DNA from: CBDFHB01 sp965250115
GTDB taxonomy: Bacteria > Acidobacteriota > Vicinamibacteria > Marinacidobacterales > SMYC01
DNA: 64,000 bases
Assembly: GCA_965250115.1 (NCBI GenBank)
Contig: CBDFNJ010000001.1
Coordinates: forward strand, 62,001-126,000
Reading direction: 5' to 3'
The notes under the pieces were generated by a model. It ran no database searches and was not told the DNA's origin. It saw only the letters and a program-made list of their open reading frames with translations. The translations under genes were made by a program, and so were the position numbers. Shown one piece after another: positions 1 to 9,577 of this stretch (the first letter of the stretch is position 1; the number at the start of each line of letters is the position of its first letter).

Positions 1-1692
1 CCCATAGCCCTGGTGCTCGGGGTTGTTGGTCGTTAGATCGGGGCTAATCACTTCCCAGCTCTGACCGTCGTCCCTGGAACGGTGGATCACTTGAGAAGCA
101 TGGTAAACAACGTCGGGGTCGTGGGGTGAGAGACGTATCGGCGCGTTCCACTGGAAGCGGTACTTGAGGTCTCGCGCCGCCTCGCCGCGCGGATACTGCG
201 GGTAAGTAAGAATCTCGCGGTACTTCCTCGCCGCCCGGTCGATGCGTGTGATCCTGCCCCAGTAGCACCCGGCATAAACAATGTTGGGGTCCAGGAGATC
301 GACGGCGATGTGACCGCTTTCACACCCGCCGACCGGATACCAATCCGCAGACAGCCGGTTCGAAGCAGCGAGACCGTGGCTGGGCACGGAGATGGTCGAG
401 TTGTCCTGCTGAGCGCCGTACACACGGTAAGGCCATTGATTATCCACGAACAGCCGGTAGATCTCCGCCGTCGGCTGGTTCATCTGCCAGGACCACGACT
501 CCCCTCCGTTGAAAGAGACGTTCGCGCCCCCATCGTTGGCGTTGATCATAATCTTCGGGTCATCGGGATTGATCCATAGGTCGTGATTGTCTCCGTGCGG
601 CGTGTCGATCTGGATGTCGAAGGTCTTGGCGCCGTCGATCGATTTGAAGAAGCTGGAGTTCAGCGCATAGACCGTGTTCTCGTCCTTGGGGTCGGCGATG
701 ATATGAATGTAGTACCAGGGGCGCTGGCGCAGATTCCAACTGTCGTTGACGCGGCGCCAGCTATCGCCCCCATCATCCGTCCGGTAGACGCCGCCCTCGT
801 CTCCTTTCGCCTCGATCAAGACCCATACGCGATTCGGGTTGGCGGGCGAGACTGCCACGGATGTCTTACCTATCAGGCCGGTGGGGAGACCGCCTTCGAG
901 CCGTTTCCAGTTGTCTCCGCCGTCCGTGGTCTTGAAAATGCCCCCGTCCTCGCTTCCCGAGATCATCTTCCAAGGCTTGCGCTCCGCCCGCCAGGCCCCG
1001 GCATAAAGGATGCGTGGATTGGTCACGTCCATGGAAAGATCGACGAAGCCCGTGCGGTCGCTGAGGAAAAGCACTTTCTCCCAGGTCTCCCCGCCGTCCC
1101 CGGAACGAAACACCCCCCGCTCTTCGTTCGGGCCGAAAATGTGTCCCAGTGCCGCAACGTAGACCAGGTCGGGGTTTTCGGGATGGATGCGAATCTTTCC
1201 AATCTGTCCCGCCTGTCGCAAGCCCACGTGCTTCCACGTCTTCCCGCCGTTCGACGACTTGTAGATACCGTCGCCCACCGAGACGTTCCCGCGCGGACAA
1301 GCCGATCCGGTGCCGACGTAGACGACATTGGGGTCGGATTCCGCCACCGCGATGGCTCCCACCGAGCCCACGCCGAAGAAGCCGTCGGAGACGTTGTTCC
1401 AACGAACCCCGCCATCGGTTGTCTTCCACACACCGCCGCCGCTAGCGCCCAGGTAGTAGATCAGCGACCGGCCGCGAACGCCCGCCACCGCGGTGGAGCG
1501 CCCCCCTCGCGAGAAGTTGATCGAGCGAAACTTCATGCCCTCGAGCAGCGAGGGCGAGACCGTCACGTTCGCCTCGTTCTCCTCGTAGTCGCTCGAGCTT
1601 CCCTGGGCGACAAGCGGGGAGACACAAGCAAGCGTGAAAAACAACGCGAGAGCCAACACCCATGCCCAATATCGCCGACGCCGATTCATCAT
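1..1692 (-). CDS. Sortilin/VPS10-type BNR beta-propeller protein, 3' end outside window
   Basis: The first 564 codons are present and the frame is still open at the window edge, so the C-terminus is missing. Two adjacent ATGs (1692 and 1689) follow GGAGAG at a good distance. The N-terminus is a signal peptide (basic MNRRRRYW, hydrophobic core, cleavage near VAQG), so the protein is exported. The rest is repeated propeller blades with Asp-box motifs of the S/T-x-D-x-G-x-T-W type (SSNGGKTW, SGDGGETW, TTDGGDNW, TDDGGDSW, SRDDGQSW) and DNHDLWINPDDP. Proteins of this type are often labelled glycosyl hydrolase, but no catalytic residues can be assigned and the substrate is unknown. Two relatives lie at 49288 and 54518. 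The family call is firm; the function is not. Confidence 0.9.
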   Translation of the reverse strand, partial: MMNRRRRYWAWVLALALFFTLACVSPLVAQGSSSDYEENEANVTVSPSLLEGMKFRSINFSRGGRSTAVAGVRGRSLIYYLGASGGGVWKTTDGGVRWNNVSDGFFGVGSVGAIAVAESDPNVVYVGTGSACPRGNVSVGDGIYKSSNGGKTWKHVGLRQAGQIGKIRIHPENPDLVYVAALGHIFGPNEERGVFRSGDGGETWEKVLFLSDRTGFVDLSMDVTNPRILYAGAWRAERKPWKMISGSEDGGIFKTTDGGDNWKRLEGGLPTGLIGKTSVAVSPANPNRVWVLIEAKGDEGGVYRTDDGGDSWRRVNDSWNLRQRPWYYIHIIADPKDENTVYALNSSFFKSIDGAKTFDIQIDTPHGDNHDLWINPDDPKIMINANDGGANVSFNGGESWSWQMNQPTAEIYRLFVDNQWPYRVYGAQQDNSTISVPSHGLAASNRLSADWYPVGGCESGHIAVDLLDPNIVYAGCYWGRITRIDRAARKYREILTYPQYPRGEAARDLKYRFQWNAPIRLSPHDPDVVYHASQVIHRSRDDGQSWEVISPDLTTNNPEHQGYG

Positions 1693-1760
1693 CGATTCTC
1701 TCCGACTGTTTCGTTTCTTGAATCTTGCGGATTTAGTCCAATCCGATGACAACAGTTATC

Positions 1761-2519
1761 TCATGGCGCTCCGACTTGCTTGCGAATAGAGGCTACCGCG
1801 CTTCTGACTTTGTTATCGATGAAGGTCCTTCCGAGCTCAGCGGAAGCGACCCGCGCATCGTCCGGTGGGATTCGATCTTTACGGACCCACCTGTTGTCGG
1901 TGTCGATGGCCATGACCTCTGAGGCGTCATCAACCGGGGTTCGGCGCTCGGGCGGTACGTTCAATCGCGCAAGATGCTCCTTCATTTGTCCTTCGCCCTC
2001 GTCATAGACGGGAACGTAGAACACCCGAACGCCTTTGGACGACCACTCGGCGTCCAGCTCCAATGCGATTTTTCTCAGCGAATCCTGACCACCATAGTGG
2101 TCGCCCATGAGCGCCACATGCTTGAATCCTGCCGCTATCGCGCTATGGGCCATAGCTTTTGAAACTGCGGCAAATGTCTCTTCGCTGAGCGACGTTGTTC
2201 CAGGGAACTTCATTTCCCCGGTTGCTTTGACGGGGTCTCCTGCTGGAGCATAGGGGTTAATGGGATAGACGAGAGCATTGCCTAATTCTTCGGCGATGCG
2301 TCGCGCTATGTGCGTTACCAGGAAGTTGTGTTTCCCGATCGCCACCGCTTCGCCGTTCTCGTGAGCTCCGCCGACATAGTAGATTGCCGTTGTCTTGCCA
2401 CCCGCGATAGCATCGGCCACTTCATTGGTAGTGAGATCTTCAATCATCACAGACTCTGGCTGGCTGAACCCCATTGCGGGGGCTAGCAGGAACATACAAA
2501 TCAACGCTAGAGACATCAT
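1761..2519 (-). CDS. Exported creatininase-family protein
   Basis: A 252-residue protein with a signal peptide ending near GFSQP. The length and fold markers fit the creatininase (creatinine amidohydrolase) superfamily, metal-dependent hydrolases of cyclic or linear amides: VGG-AHENGE...IGKHN near residues 49-65, followed by a GDHYGGQ segment in place of the usual GHGGN. By eye the usual metal-ligand motif (E-Q-H ... D) is replaced by H53-E-N55 ... H64, so metal binding, if kept, uses other ligands. GAGGT precedes the ATG pair. It lies downstream on the same strand of a carbon-nitrogen hydrolase and a racemase-like gene, which suggests a shared role in amide or N-substituted amino-acid breakdown. 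A true creatininase activity is not claimed. Confidence 0.75.
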   Translation of the reverse strand: MMSLALICMFLLAPAMGFSQPESVMIEDLTTNEVADAIAGGKTTAIYYVGGAHENGEAVAIGKHNFLVTHIARRIAEELGNALVYPINPYAPAGDPVKATGEMKFPGTTSLSEETFAAVSKAMAHSAIAAGFKHVALMGDHYGGQDSLRKIALELDAEWSSKGVRVFYVPVYDEGEGQMKEHLARLNVPPERRTPVDDASEVMAIDTDNRWVRKDRIPPDDARVASAELGRTFIDNKVRSAVASIRKQVGAP

Positions 2520-2706
2520 CGCGCTGACCTCGCTTTCTTATGATTCGATTTTTCCATGAGGGCTTCGAACAATGCCGGTACGGCATGCTCTTTCTAATCG
2601 GTGTCAAGTAAACAGCAACCCGGTCCGTAGAGCAATCGCTTGCCGTAGTCGGCGTAGCGGGGGATCCCAATGTCTGCTACAGCGGCGCGGCCTCCGGGGC
2701 GGGACA

Positions 2707-3666
2707 CTAGATCATGGGCTTGTTAATGAGCGTGTATATCTCCGGACGGCGTACTTTGTACGTTGGTAGTGATTGTCGAACCCTATTGTTTTCCTCCAGG
2801 TCTAGCTCGTAGCTGATCTCCTCCGGATGGGTCGACGAAGCTTGAATTGCAACTTTTCCGGCGGGGTGAATCATCGAGCTGAGACCATAAAATCGTGTCT
2901 TTTGATCTTCTACTTCTTCGACGCCCACCCGATTTGCACTACAGACCCACATACAGTTCTCCAAAGCACGGGTCCTGAGCTCGGGAGTGTACATCTCCTC
3001 AGCACTCGCGCCACCGCTCTCGGGAGCCAGAACATAATCCCCAGGCCTGGGTGTGAGGACAAAAGAACATACTGGGACAAACGCTATTTCTGCCCCCTGG
3101 AGAGCTATCATCCTGAAACTCTCAGGAAAACGTCTTTCGAAGCAAATAACGATCCCTATTTTGGCTTTCGGTGTGTCGAATACGGGGAAGCCAGCCCCTT
3201 CCTTGAAGTAGGACCTTTCATCATATCGATTGGATAGGCTCGGCATATACGGTATGTGATTTTTCGCATGACGGAGAACTCTGGATCCGTCCGGCATAGT
3301 GCCTTCCACTATCTCACCGTTGGGTCCGATAACTACCGCACTGTTGTAGTAGATTCCCTCAATAGATGACCTCTCGAACATGGGAAGAACTACACAGAGT
3401 TCATACTTTTTTGCCTTCTCCCCTACCAGTTTTGTGATCGGTCCAGGGATGGGTTCCGCCCAGTCAAAATATTTCTGATTTGAAGCGCCGGCGGGAAAAT
3501 ACTGGGTCGTGGACAACTCGGTAGGCATCAAGAAATCGGGGCGTTCTTTCTCAGCCACCTGGTCGATTTTTTCAAGAAGGGCTTTTACGCTCTCCTCTTT
3601 AGACTCGGGCGCCGGCCCTTGCTGAATCAGAGAAACTTTGACTAATCTGTTGCCCTCGATACCCAT
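2707..3666 (-). CDS. Carbon-nitrogen hydrolase (nitrilase superfamily)
   Basis: A 319-residue cytoplasmic amidase-type enzyme. The nitrilase-superfamily triad is visible: Glu50 in MPTELST, Lys125 in RHAKNHIP and Cys165 in VICFERRFPE. The sequence around the Cys resembles N-carbamoyl-amino-acid amidohydrolases and related omega-amidases; the exact substrate cannot be read. An upstream in-frame start at 3738 would overlap the racemase gene. ATG 3666 is preferred because AAGGAGG lies about 10 bases upstream. It sits 46 bp downstream of the racemase-like gene on the same strand, so the two are probably co-transcribed. Base composition here is AT-richer than in most of the window. Confidence 0.88.
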   Translation of the reverse strand: MGIEGNRLVKVSLIQQGPAPESKEESVKALLEKIDQVAEKERPDFLMPTELSTTQYFPAGASNQKYFDWAEPIPGPITKLVGEKAKKYELCVVLPMFERSSIEGIYYNSAVVIGPNGEIVEGTMPDGSRVLRHAKNHIPYMPSLSNRYDERSYFKEGAGFPVFDTPKAKIGIVICFERRFPESFRMIALQGAEIAFVPVCSFVLTPRPGDYVLAPESGGASAEEMYTPELRTRALENCMWVCSANRVGVEEVEDQKTRFYGLSSMIHPAGKVAIQASSTHPEEISYELDLEENNRVRQSLPTYKVRRPEIYTLINKPMI

Positions 3667-3712
3667 TGAGAAACGCCCTCCTTTTCTTGTTGCGACGCTC
3701 AGCTTATTATGT

Positions 3713-4468
3713 TCACTGCTCCTCGGGCGGTAATACATCTTTCAACGCTACTTTTCCCAACAGCACGTTCGCAGCAGTCTGAATGTGGATCTCTGCAGAA
3801 GGAAGCAAAGGCAGACTGGGGACGTGTTCTTGCTGGACTAATAGTTCGATTTCCGTACAACCCAAAATACAGGCTTCTGCCCCCCGTGCCTCGAGCCCGC
3901 GAATCACATTCACCATCTTCGTTCTCGACTCGTCTCGAAACACATTGTGTGATAGTTCTTGACAGATGATCTCGTAAATTTCTTCATGAGTCTGTTCGTC
4001 TTCCGGCACGGACGCCGTGATACCGTGGAGCATCAAACGTGACTTCAAGTAGTCCTCCTCCATGGTGGGCTTCGTCCCAATCAGGCCCACTTTCGAGAAG
4101 CCTTGTTTTTTCAACTGCGAAGCACAACAGTCAGCAATATGCAACACGCTAAGTTTTGGAAATTCACGTTTGACTGCGGGTACACAGATGTGACCCGTGT
4201 TGGAGGCAATCACCAAAATGTCACAGCCGGCCGCCACAAGTTTGCGAACTCCGGTGAGGAGGTGTTCCTCGACCTTGGCAAACGATTTCAAAGTAAGGTA
4301 ATGGACGTACTCGTCGCAATCGACAGAAACCATGATGATGGGCGGGTTGGGGGACATGACATGGCGTTTGGGAGTGTTCGCGAGAACTCTTTCGTTGATG
4401 CCTTTGAAGTAATCCAAGCCCGAGACGTAGGAGATTCCCGTCAAGATACCGAGAGTGGGGGTTGGCAC
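3713..4468 (-). CDS. Aspartate/glutamate racemase-family protein
   Basis: 251 residues with the two-lobed Asp/Glu racemase pattern: VIASNTGH (residues 86-93) and LGCTEIE (202-208). Cofactor-independent racemases of this fold use two thiols. Here the second (Cys204) is present but the first position is Ser89. Homologues with one Cys replaced by Ser or Thr exist (for example YgeA-type enzymes), so it may be a strand-specific racemase, an isomerase or a decarboxylase-like member. It is the first gene of a minus-strand set with the C-N hydrolase and the creatininase-like gene, and is divergent from a transporter 77 bp away. Hydantoin-racemase-like function is a guess from context. Confidence 0.8.
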   Translation of the reverse strand: MPTPTLGILTGISYVSGLDYFKGINERVLANTPKRHVMSPNPPIIMVSVDCDEYVHYLTLKSFAKVEEHLLTGVRKLVAAGCDILVIASNTGHICVPAVKREFPKLSVLHIADCCASQLKKQGFSKVGLIGTKPTMEEDYLKSRLMLHGITASVPEDEQTHEEIYEIICQELSHNVFRDESRTKMVNVIRGLEARGAEACILGCTEIELLVQQEHVPSLPLLPSAEIHIQTAANVLLGKVALKDVLPPEEQ

Positions 4469-4545
4469 AACTTCCTCCGTGACTTCGAGAAAGGGGTTGT
4501 CATGGGCCTGAATCTGGAGATTTCAGAGAAAGGAATTTTTGAACA

Positions 4546-5865
4546 ATGAACGCAGTGGTCGTTGCTGTTCTATTGATGCTTGGATTGAGCCTGATGCGGG
4601 TCAATGTCGTTCTTGCCCTGGTCTTTAGCGCGCTGACCGGTGGAATGATAGGCGGCATGTCATTGGTTGAGACTGTCACTGTTTTTGCCCAGGGCCTGGG
4701 CGGCGGCGCGGCCATTGGGATGAATTATGTCATGTTAGGGGCCTTTGCGGTGGCTATCTCCAAATCTGGGATCACCGATCTGTTGGCACTTAAAGTCATC
4801 TCTAAAATCAAACACGCTCGTGCCGCAGACATCGTGTGGGTCAAATCGATTTTACTCGGCGTCTTCTTGCTGGCGGCCGTTTCTTCGCAGAATGTGGTGC
4901 CGGTCCATATCGCCTTTATTCCGATTCTGATCCCGCCGCTACTACACGTCATGGCACAACTACGGCTCGATCGGCGCCTCGTCGCCTGCGTTCTGACCTT
5001 TGGCCTAACGGCCTCCTACAAGGTGCTCCCCATTGGTTTCGGTGCCATATTCTTGAACGAGCTCCTGTTCGAGAATCTAGCGGCGAATGGCTCGACCGTG
5101 ACCGCCGATCAACTCCCACTGGTGATGGCGATCCCCGTTGGCGGCATGTTTATTGGACTGCTGGTGGCCGTATTTTTCACCTACCGCAAACCGCGCGACT
5201 ATTCTGTCGACCAAATTCTTACTTCGGAGCCCGAAACGAAATCCTTGAATCCGCGGCATATCGGCGTAGGAATTTTGGCGATTGTGGTCGCTTTTTCGCT
5301 GCAACTTTATGCCGACTCTATCATTGTCGGTTCGCTGGCCGGACTGGTGACTTTTATTCTCGGCTACGTCATTCGCTTGGATGAAACCCAAGACGTCTTT
5401 ACCCGTGGTGTACACATGATGGCCATGATCGGTTTCATCATGATCGCCGCGGCTGGTTTTGCCGAAGTCATGAAAGCGACCGAGGGCATCGATTCTCTCG
5501 TCAATTCGGTGACCGGGCTCATCGGTGGCAACAAACCGATGGCCGCGGTTTTGATGCTTCTGACAGGGCTAACGGTCACCATGGGCATTGGCTCTTCTTT
5601 TTCCACGATTCCCATTATCGCGCCCATTTATGTCCCCATGGCAATGGGATTTGGATTTTCTCCATTGGCAACGGCAGCACTGGTCGGAACCGCCGCAGCA
5701 CTAGGCGATGCCGGCTCCCCTGCCTCCGACTCTACGCTGGGGCCAACTGCTGGCCTTGGCGTTGACGAGCAACACGATCACATCTGGGACAGCGTAGTAC
5801 CAACCTTTCTTCACTACAATATTCCGTTGATCATCTTCGGCACCATTGCGGCGCTGATCCTGTAA
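4546..5865 (+). CDS. YuiF/NhaC-type ion-coupled transporter
   Basis: A 439-residue polytopic inner-membrane protein with about 11-12 hydrophobic segments, opening directly with a membrane helix (MNAVVVAVLLMLGLSLM). It matches the Na+/H+ antiporter-like family that includes Bacillus YuiF: conserved GAFAVAISKSGI, SSQNVVPVHIAFIPILIPP, IGSSFSTIPIIAPIYVP and GDAGSPASDSTLGPTAGL segments. Members are thought to move amino acids or small acids with Na+ or H+. It diverges from the racemase/amidase set and may import their substrate. AGAAAGGAA precedes the ATG. The family call is strong and the substrate is unknown. Confidence 0.85.
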   Translation: MNAVVVAVLLMLGLSLMRVNVVLALVFSALTGGMIGGMSLVETVTVFAQGLGGGAAIGMNYVMLGAFAVAISKSGITDLLALKVISKIKHARAADIVWVKSILLGVFLLAAVSSQNVVPVHIAFIPILIPPLLHVMAQLRLDRRLVACVLTFGLTASYKVLPIGFGAIFLNELLFENLAANGSTVTADQLPLVMAIPVGGMFIGLLVAVFFTYRKPRDYSVDQILTSEPETKSLNPRHIGVGILAIVVAFSLQLYADSIIVGSLAGLVTFILGYVIRLDETQDVFTRGVHMMAMIGFIMIAAAGFAEVMKATEGIDSLVNSVTGLIGGNKPMAAVLMLLTGLTVTMGIGSSFSTIPIIAPIYVPMAMGFGFSPLATAALVGTAAALGDAGSPASDSTLGPTAGLGVDEQHDHIWDSVVPTFLHYNIPLIIFGTIAALIL

Positions 5866-5904
5866 GCCTCGCACTGGCCCGACGAAATAAGGGGAGGACG
5901 AATC

Positions 5905-8016
5905 ATGACCGGTCGCCGATCTACTCTCTGGTTGAAAGCCGCATTCCTGAGCAGGTTCGCAGGTGCTTTGCTGACACTACTGCTTGGCGCTTCGGTACAG
6001 TCTGCCCAGGACGTCTTCACGCCCTCCCACGTGGCTCGTATCCGGACAGTCACGTCGGTAGCCATCTCGCCCGACGGCGCCAGGGTCGCCTATGAACTGA
6101 CTGTTCCTCGAAATCCTTTCGATGAGACGGACGGCCCCGCATGGAGCGAACTTCACGTCGTCGATCGTGCCGGTGAAATCCTTCCCTATGTGACGGGGCA
6201 ATCCAACGTAAGCGCTGTAGCCTGGACGCCCGACGGGAAGGGCCTCTCTTTTCTAGCTAGACGCAAGGATGACGAGCACCAATCGCTCTACAGGATCGAG
6301 ATAAACGGTGGCGAGGCCCGGCGCATCGTGAGTCACGCCACAGACATTGTCGAATATGTCTGGTCTCCGGACGGTGAGCGAGTCGCCTACCTTGCTACCC
6401 AGGCCGTCAAAGAGGAGATCAGAGAGCTCGAAGAAAATGGGTTCGATCAGATCATTTACGAAGAGGACTGGCGGCCAGTTCGCATCTGGCTCACCCGTCC
6501 TGAGGCCCGGGAGGAAGACGCACGCTTGGTCGAGCACGAGGGCTCAGCCTCGAGCCTCCACTGGAGCCCGGTGGGATCCAAGCTCGCGGTGACGCTCGCG
6601 CCCACGTCTCTCATCGACGATCAATACATGCGGCGCAAGCTTCACCTCCTCGACGCCGAGGAAGGCACCGTCCTCGCCCGATTCGACAATCCCGGAAAGA
6701 TCGGAAGGATCGCTTGGAGCACAGACGGCAGGCACGTGGCCGCGGTCTCGGGAGCCGACCCGAACGACCCGTTCGCGGGACGGCTCATGGTCGCCTCGTC
6801 GAGGGGGGGTGTGCTCACCGATATCATGCCGAACTTCGACCTCGGGCACGTCAACGACATCGTCTGGCATGATGCGGAAACGCTCGCTTTCCTCGCCTAC
6901 GAAGGGGTTCTGAGCTTTTACGGCCGCGTGAGTCTCGACGGCTCAGGCCTCGAGAAAATCGTTCCGCTCGGTGGACCGGTCCTCCGCCGCCTTTCCTTTT
7001 CAGAAGACAGCGCGGCCGCCGTCTTCCTCGCCGATAGCCCCAGACATCCGCGAGAGGTCTTTTACATGAAGAGGGGAGATGCCGAGCCCCGCCGATTGAC
7101 CCATAGCAACTCCTGGTTTTCCGGAATGCGGTTGGCTCGTCAAGAGGTGGTGCGCTTCAAGGCCCGTGACGGCCTCGAGCTCGAGGGACTCTTGATACGG
7201 CCGCTCGACGAAGAGGAAGGCGTTCGCTACCCACTCATCCTCAACGTCCACGGCGGCCCCGACAGCCATTACTCCCACGGCTGGCTAACCTCCTACACTT
7301 CACCCGGCCAGATAGCGGCGGCGCGAGGCTTCGCGATCTTCTATCCCAATTACCGCGGGAGCACGGGCCGCGGCGTTCGTTTCTCCAAGCACGGGCACGC
7401 GGACGCAGCGGGCAAGGAATTCGACGATCTCGTCGACGCCGTGGATCACCTGATCGGCACGGGGCTGGTCGATGGCGACCGGGTCGGCATCACCGGCAGC
7501 TCCTACGGGGGCTACGCGTCTGCCTGGGGAGCCACCTATTACAGTGATCGCTTCGCCGCCGCCGTCATGTCCGCCGGCATCAGCGACGCGATCTCCAAGG
7601 TCGGCACCACCGACATTCCTTACGAGATGTTCATGGTGCACCACCGCAAATGGCTTTGGGACGACTGGGAATACTTCATGAAACGCTCGCCCATTTACTA
7701 CGTGAACCGGGCCCGCACGCCGATCCTGATCTTGCACGGCGCAGAGGACCCACGGGTTCACCCCAGCCAAGCCATAGAGCTCTATCGCCACCTCAAGGTC
7801 CAGGGGAAGGTGCCGGTTAGGCTCGTTCTCTACCAAGGCGAAGGACACGCATACAACCGAGCCGCTTCACGGCTCGACCGCAGCTCGAGGACGCTCCGCT
7901 GGTTGGAGCACTACTTGAAGGGACCGGGCGGCGATCCGCCTTCCTTCCGGATCGAATACGAGCGGACGTCCGCGGAAACGGCTCAGGAGCCAGGAATTGC
8001 TACCTCCAAATACTGA
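5905..8016 (+). CDS. S9 family (acylaminoacyl-peptidase-like) serine peptidase
   Basis: 703 residues: an N-terminal signal peptide (through SVQSAQD), a WD40/TolB-like beta-propeller at roughly 40-420 with several SPDG repeats, and a C-terminal alpha/beta hydrolase. The catalytic triad is visible: Ser533 in GSSYGGY, Asp615 in AEDPRVHP and His648 in GEGHAYN. This is the S9C oligopeptidase architecture, which cleaves short peptides that can enter the propeller. A strong GGGGAGGA site precedes the ATG. It starts 39 bp after the transporter and may share its transcript. Its last 34 bp overlap, tail to tail, the end of the opposite FG-GAP gene. Confidence 0.93.
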   Translation: MTGRRSTLWLKAAFLSRFAGALLTLLLGASVQSAQDVFTPSHVARIRTVTSVAISPDGARVAYELTVPRNPFDETDGPAWSELHVVDRAGEILPYVTGQSNVSAVAWTPDGKGLSFLARRKDDEHQSLYRIEINGGEARRIVSHATDIVEYVWSPDGERVAYLATQAVKEEIRELEENGFDQIIYEEDWRPVRIWLTRPEAREEDARLVEHEGSASSLHWSPVGSKLAVTLAPTSLIDDQYMRRKLHLLDAEEGTVLARFDNPGKIGRIAWSTDGRHVAAVSGADPNDPFAGRLMVASSRGGVLTDIMPNFDLGHVNDIVWHDAETLAFLAYEGVLSFYGRVSLDGSGLEKIVPLGGPVLRRLSFSEDSAAAVFLADSPRHPREVFYMKRGDAEPRRLTHSNSWFSGMRLARQEVVRFKARDGLELEGLLIRPLDEEEGVRYPLILNVHGGPDSHYSHGWLTSYTSPGQIAAARGFAIFYPNYRGSTGRGVRFSKHGHADAAGKEFDDLVDAVDHLIGTGLVDGDRVGITGSSYGGYASAWGATYYSDRFAAAVMSAGISDAISKVGTTDIPYEMFMVHHRKWLWDDWEYFMKRSPIYYVNRARTPILILHGAEDPRVHPSQAIELYRHLKVQGKVPVRLVLYQGEGHAYNRAASRLDRSSRTLRWLEHYLKGPGGDPPSFRIEYERTSAETAQEPGIATSKY

Positions 8017-8579
8017 CCGGCCGAAACGTTCGTGAGCACCTGAGTCACGCCGTTGGGCCAGACAATTCGCAGCACATCGACTACCTGGGCCGCTCCCAAA
8101 CCAATGTGAACCGGCAAGTCGTCCTGATGAAACGTGCCCACCATCGCTAGAAGGCTATCGCGCCTGAGGGTTCGCTCCTCGGGCGTGCCTTGATGAATCG
8201 TTGCGTAGACTTGAGCTCCGATACCGGAGCGGTTGTTTTCGGTGCCTTTGAGGCGAACATACAACCACCCGTTTCCGTTCGTCGAGGCGTAACTGACAAA
8301 GAATCGCTGAGGCAGGCCCGGGCCCGTTGAGGCAAACAAGTCGAGATCGCCGTCGAGGTCGTAGTCCGCAAAGGTGCTGTCGTAGCCCTCGTCGGGCCCC
8401 GTCCGAAGGCCTTCCTGGGTCGATACGTGAGTAAACCGAAAGTCGCCATCGTACCGGAAGAGCGTTCGTCCAATGGGACCCGTTTGATCCTGAGCGAAAA
8501 GGTCGAGATCGCCATCATTGTCGTAGTCCACCGCTTGCGCGCCGGCTGATAACGTCGCGGACGATTGGTAGGCAATTGC

Positions 8580-8603
8580 AGGTTCAGGTTCAGGTTCAGG
8601 TTC
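8580..8603. repeat. Hexanucleotide tandem repeat (AGGTTC)x4
   Basis: Four perfect AGGTTC units inside the FG-GAP gene. On the coding strand they encode the Glu-Pro stretch EPEPEPEP. The neighbouring paralogue has no such tract at the matching place, so this is a local microsatellite expansion. Changes in unit number keep frame because the unit is 6 bp. Confidence 0.9.
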
Positions 8604-9577
8604 CTCTTCGTCAACACTCCCAAGTGAAGTTTCGTCAATACTCTCATCAACCAATTCTGCGAAGTGAAGTTCCTTGAACGTTGTGTCTCCCTCATTCCGC
8701 CAGATTGCGTTTGGATTCCCTTGGGCCCCTATCAAGTAAAGATCCAAATCGCCGTCGTCGTCGAAATCAGCGAACTGCGTACCGAAACTACTCGGATAGA
8801 ACTGTGTGTCCGTGCGGTCGATGACGTCAATAAACTGAAGTACGCCCGTATCGCTGAGCTGGTTTTCGAAGAAGGTATTCGCAATACGGTTCCCAATCAG
8901 GCACGTTGAGAGATAGAGATCGACGTCCCCGTCTCCGTCATAATCGCCGATGGCCAAACCGTAACCATGGGAGGTTGGATCGGCGAAACCGGTCTGCTCG
9001 CCGATCGGACGGAACTGCCCCGGCGCGAATTGCTCGTAGAGCTCATGCGGCTGGCTGAACATGAGGATCAGGAGATCCAGGTCCCCGTCCTGATCGATAT
9101 CGACCCAAGCGATGTTTTCATGGTTGTAAGGGTCGTCGAGTCCGGTCTGTGCGCCAAAATTCACGAACCCGGTCCCGCCCTCCATAAGCATGTTTCTGAA
9201 CAGATCGCCACGGGTGTCTCCATTGCCGGAATGCTCCCGGCCGAGGAAAAGGTCGACGTCCCCGTCGCCATCGTAGTCCGCCCAGGCGGAGCTCCTTCCA
9301 TACTGGTCCAAGTTGTCGAGCCCAACTTCGACAGTGACGTCGGTGAAGGTGGCACTGCCCGAACCGATGGTGTTGTTTCGCAACAGTCGCTGTGCCTGGA
9401 CGGTGCCCTGAATGAAAAGATCGGGGTCGCCATCGTTATCATAGTCGGCGAACGATCCGCTTCGCGCGTGCTCGTTTCCAATATTTCCCAGAATCTCGGC
9501 CCCGCGTTCTTCGAAGGTCTGGGCGGGGGACAAAGAGGGAGCTCCTAAAGCCACGACTGCCAATGTAATAAAAGTCT

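Noticed and set aside
2520..2706. Short coding-like stretch on the minus strand reading RAAVADIGIPRYADYGKRLL
   Set aside because: Only about 40 codons, without a start or clear ribosome site. A resemblance to the end of NAD(P)H-hydrate epimerase-type proteins is too weak to name.
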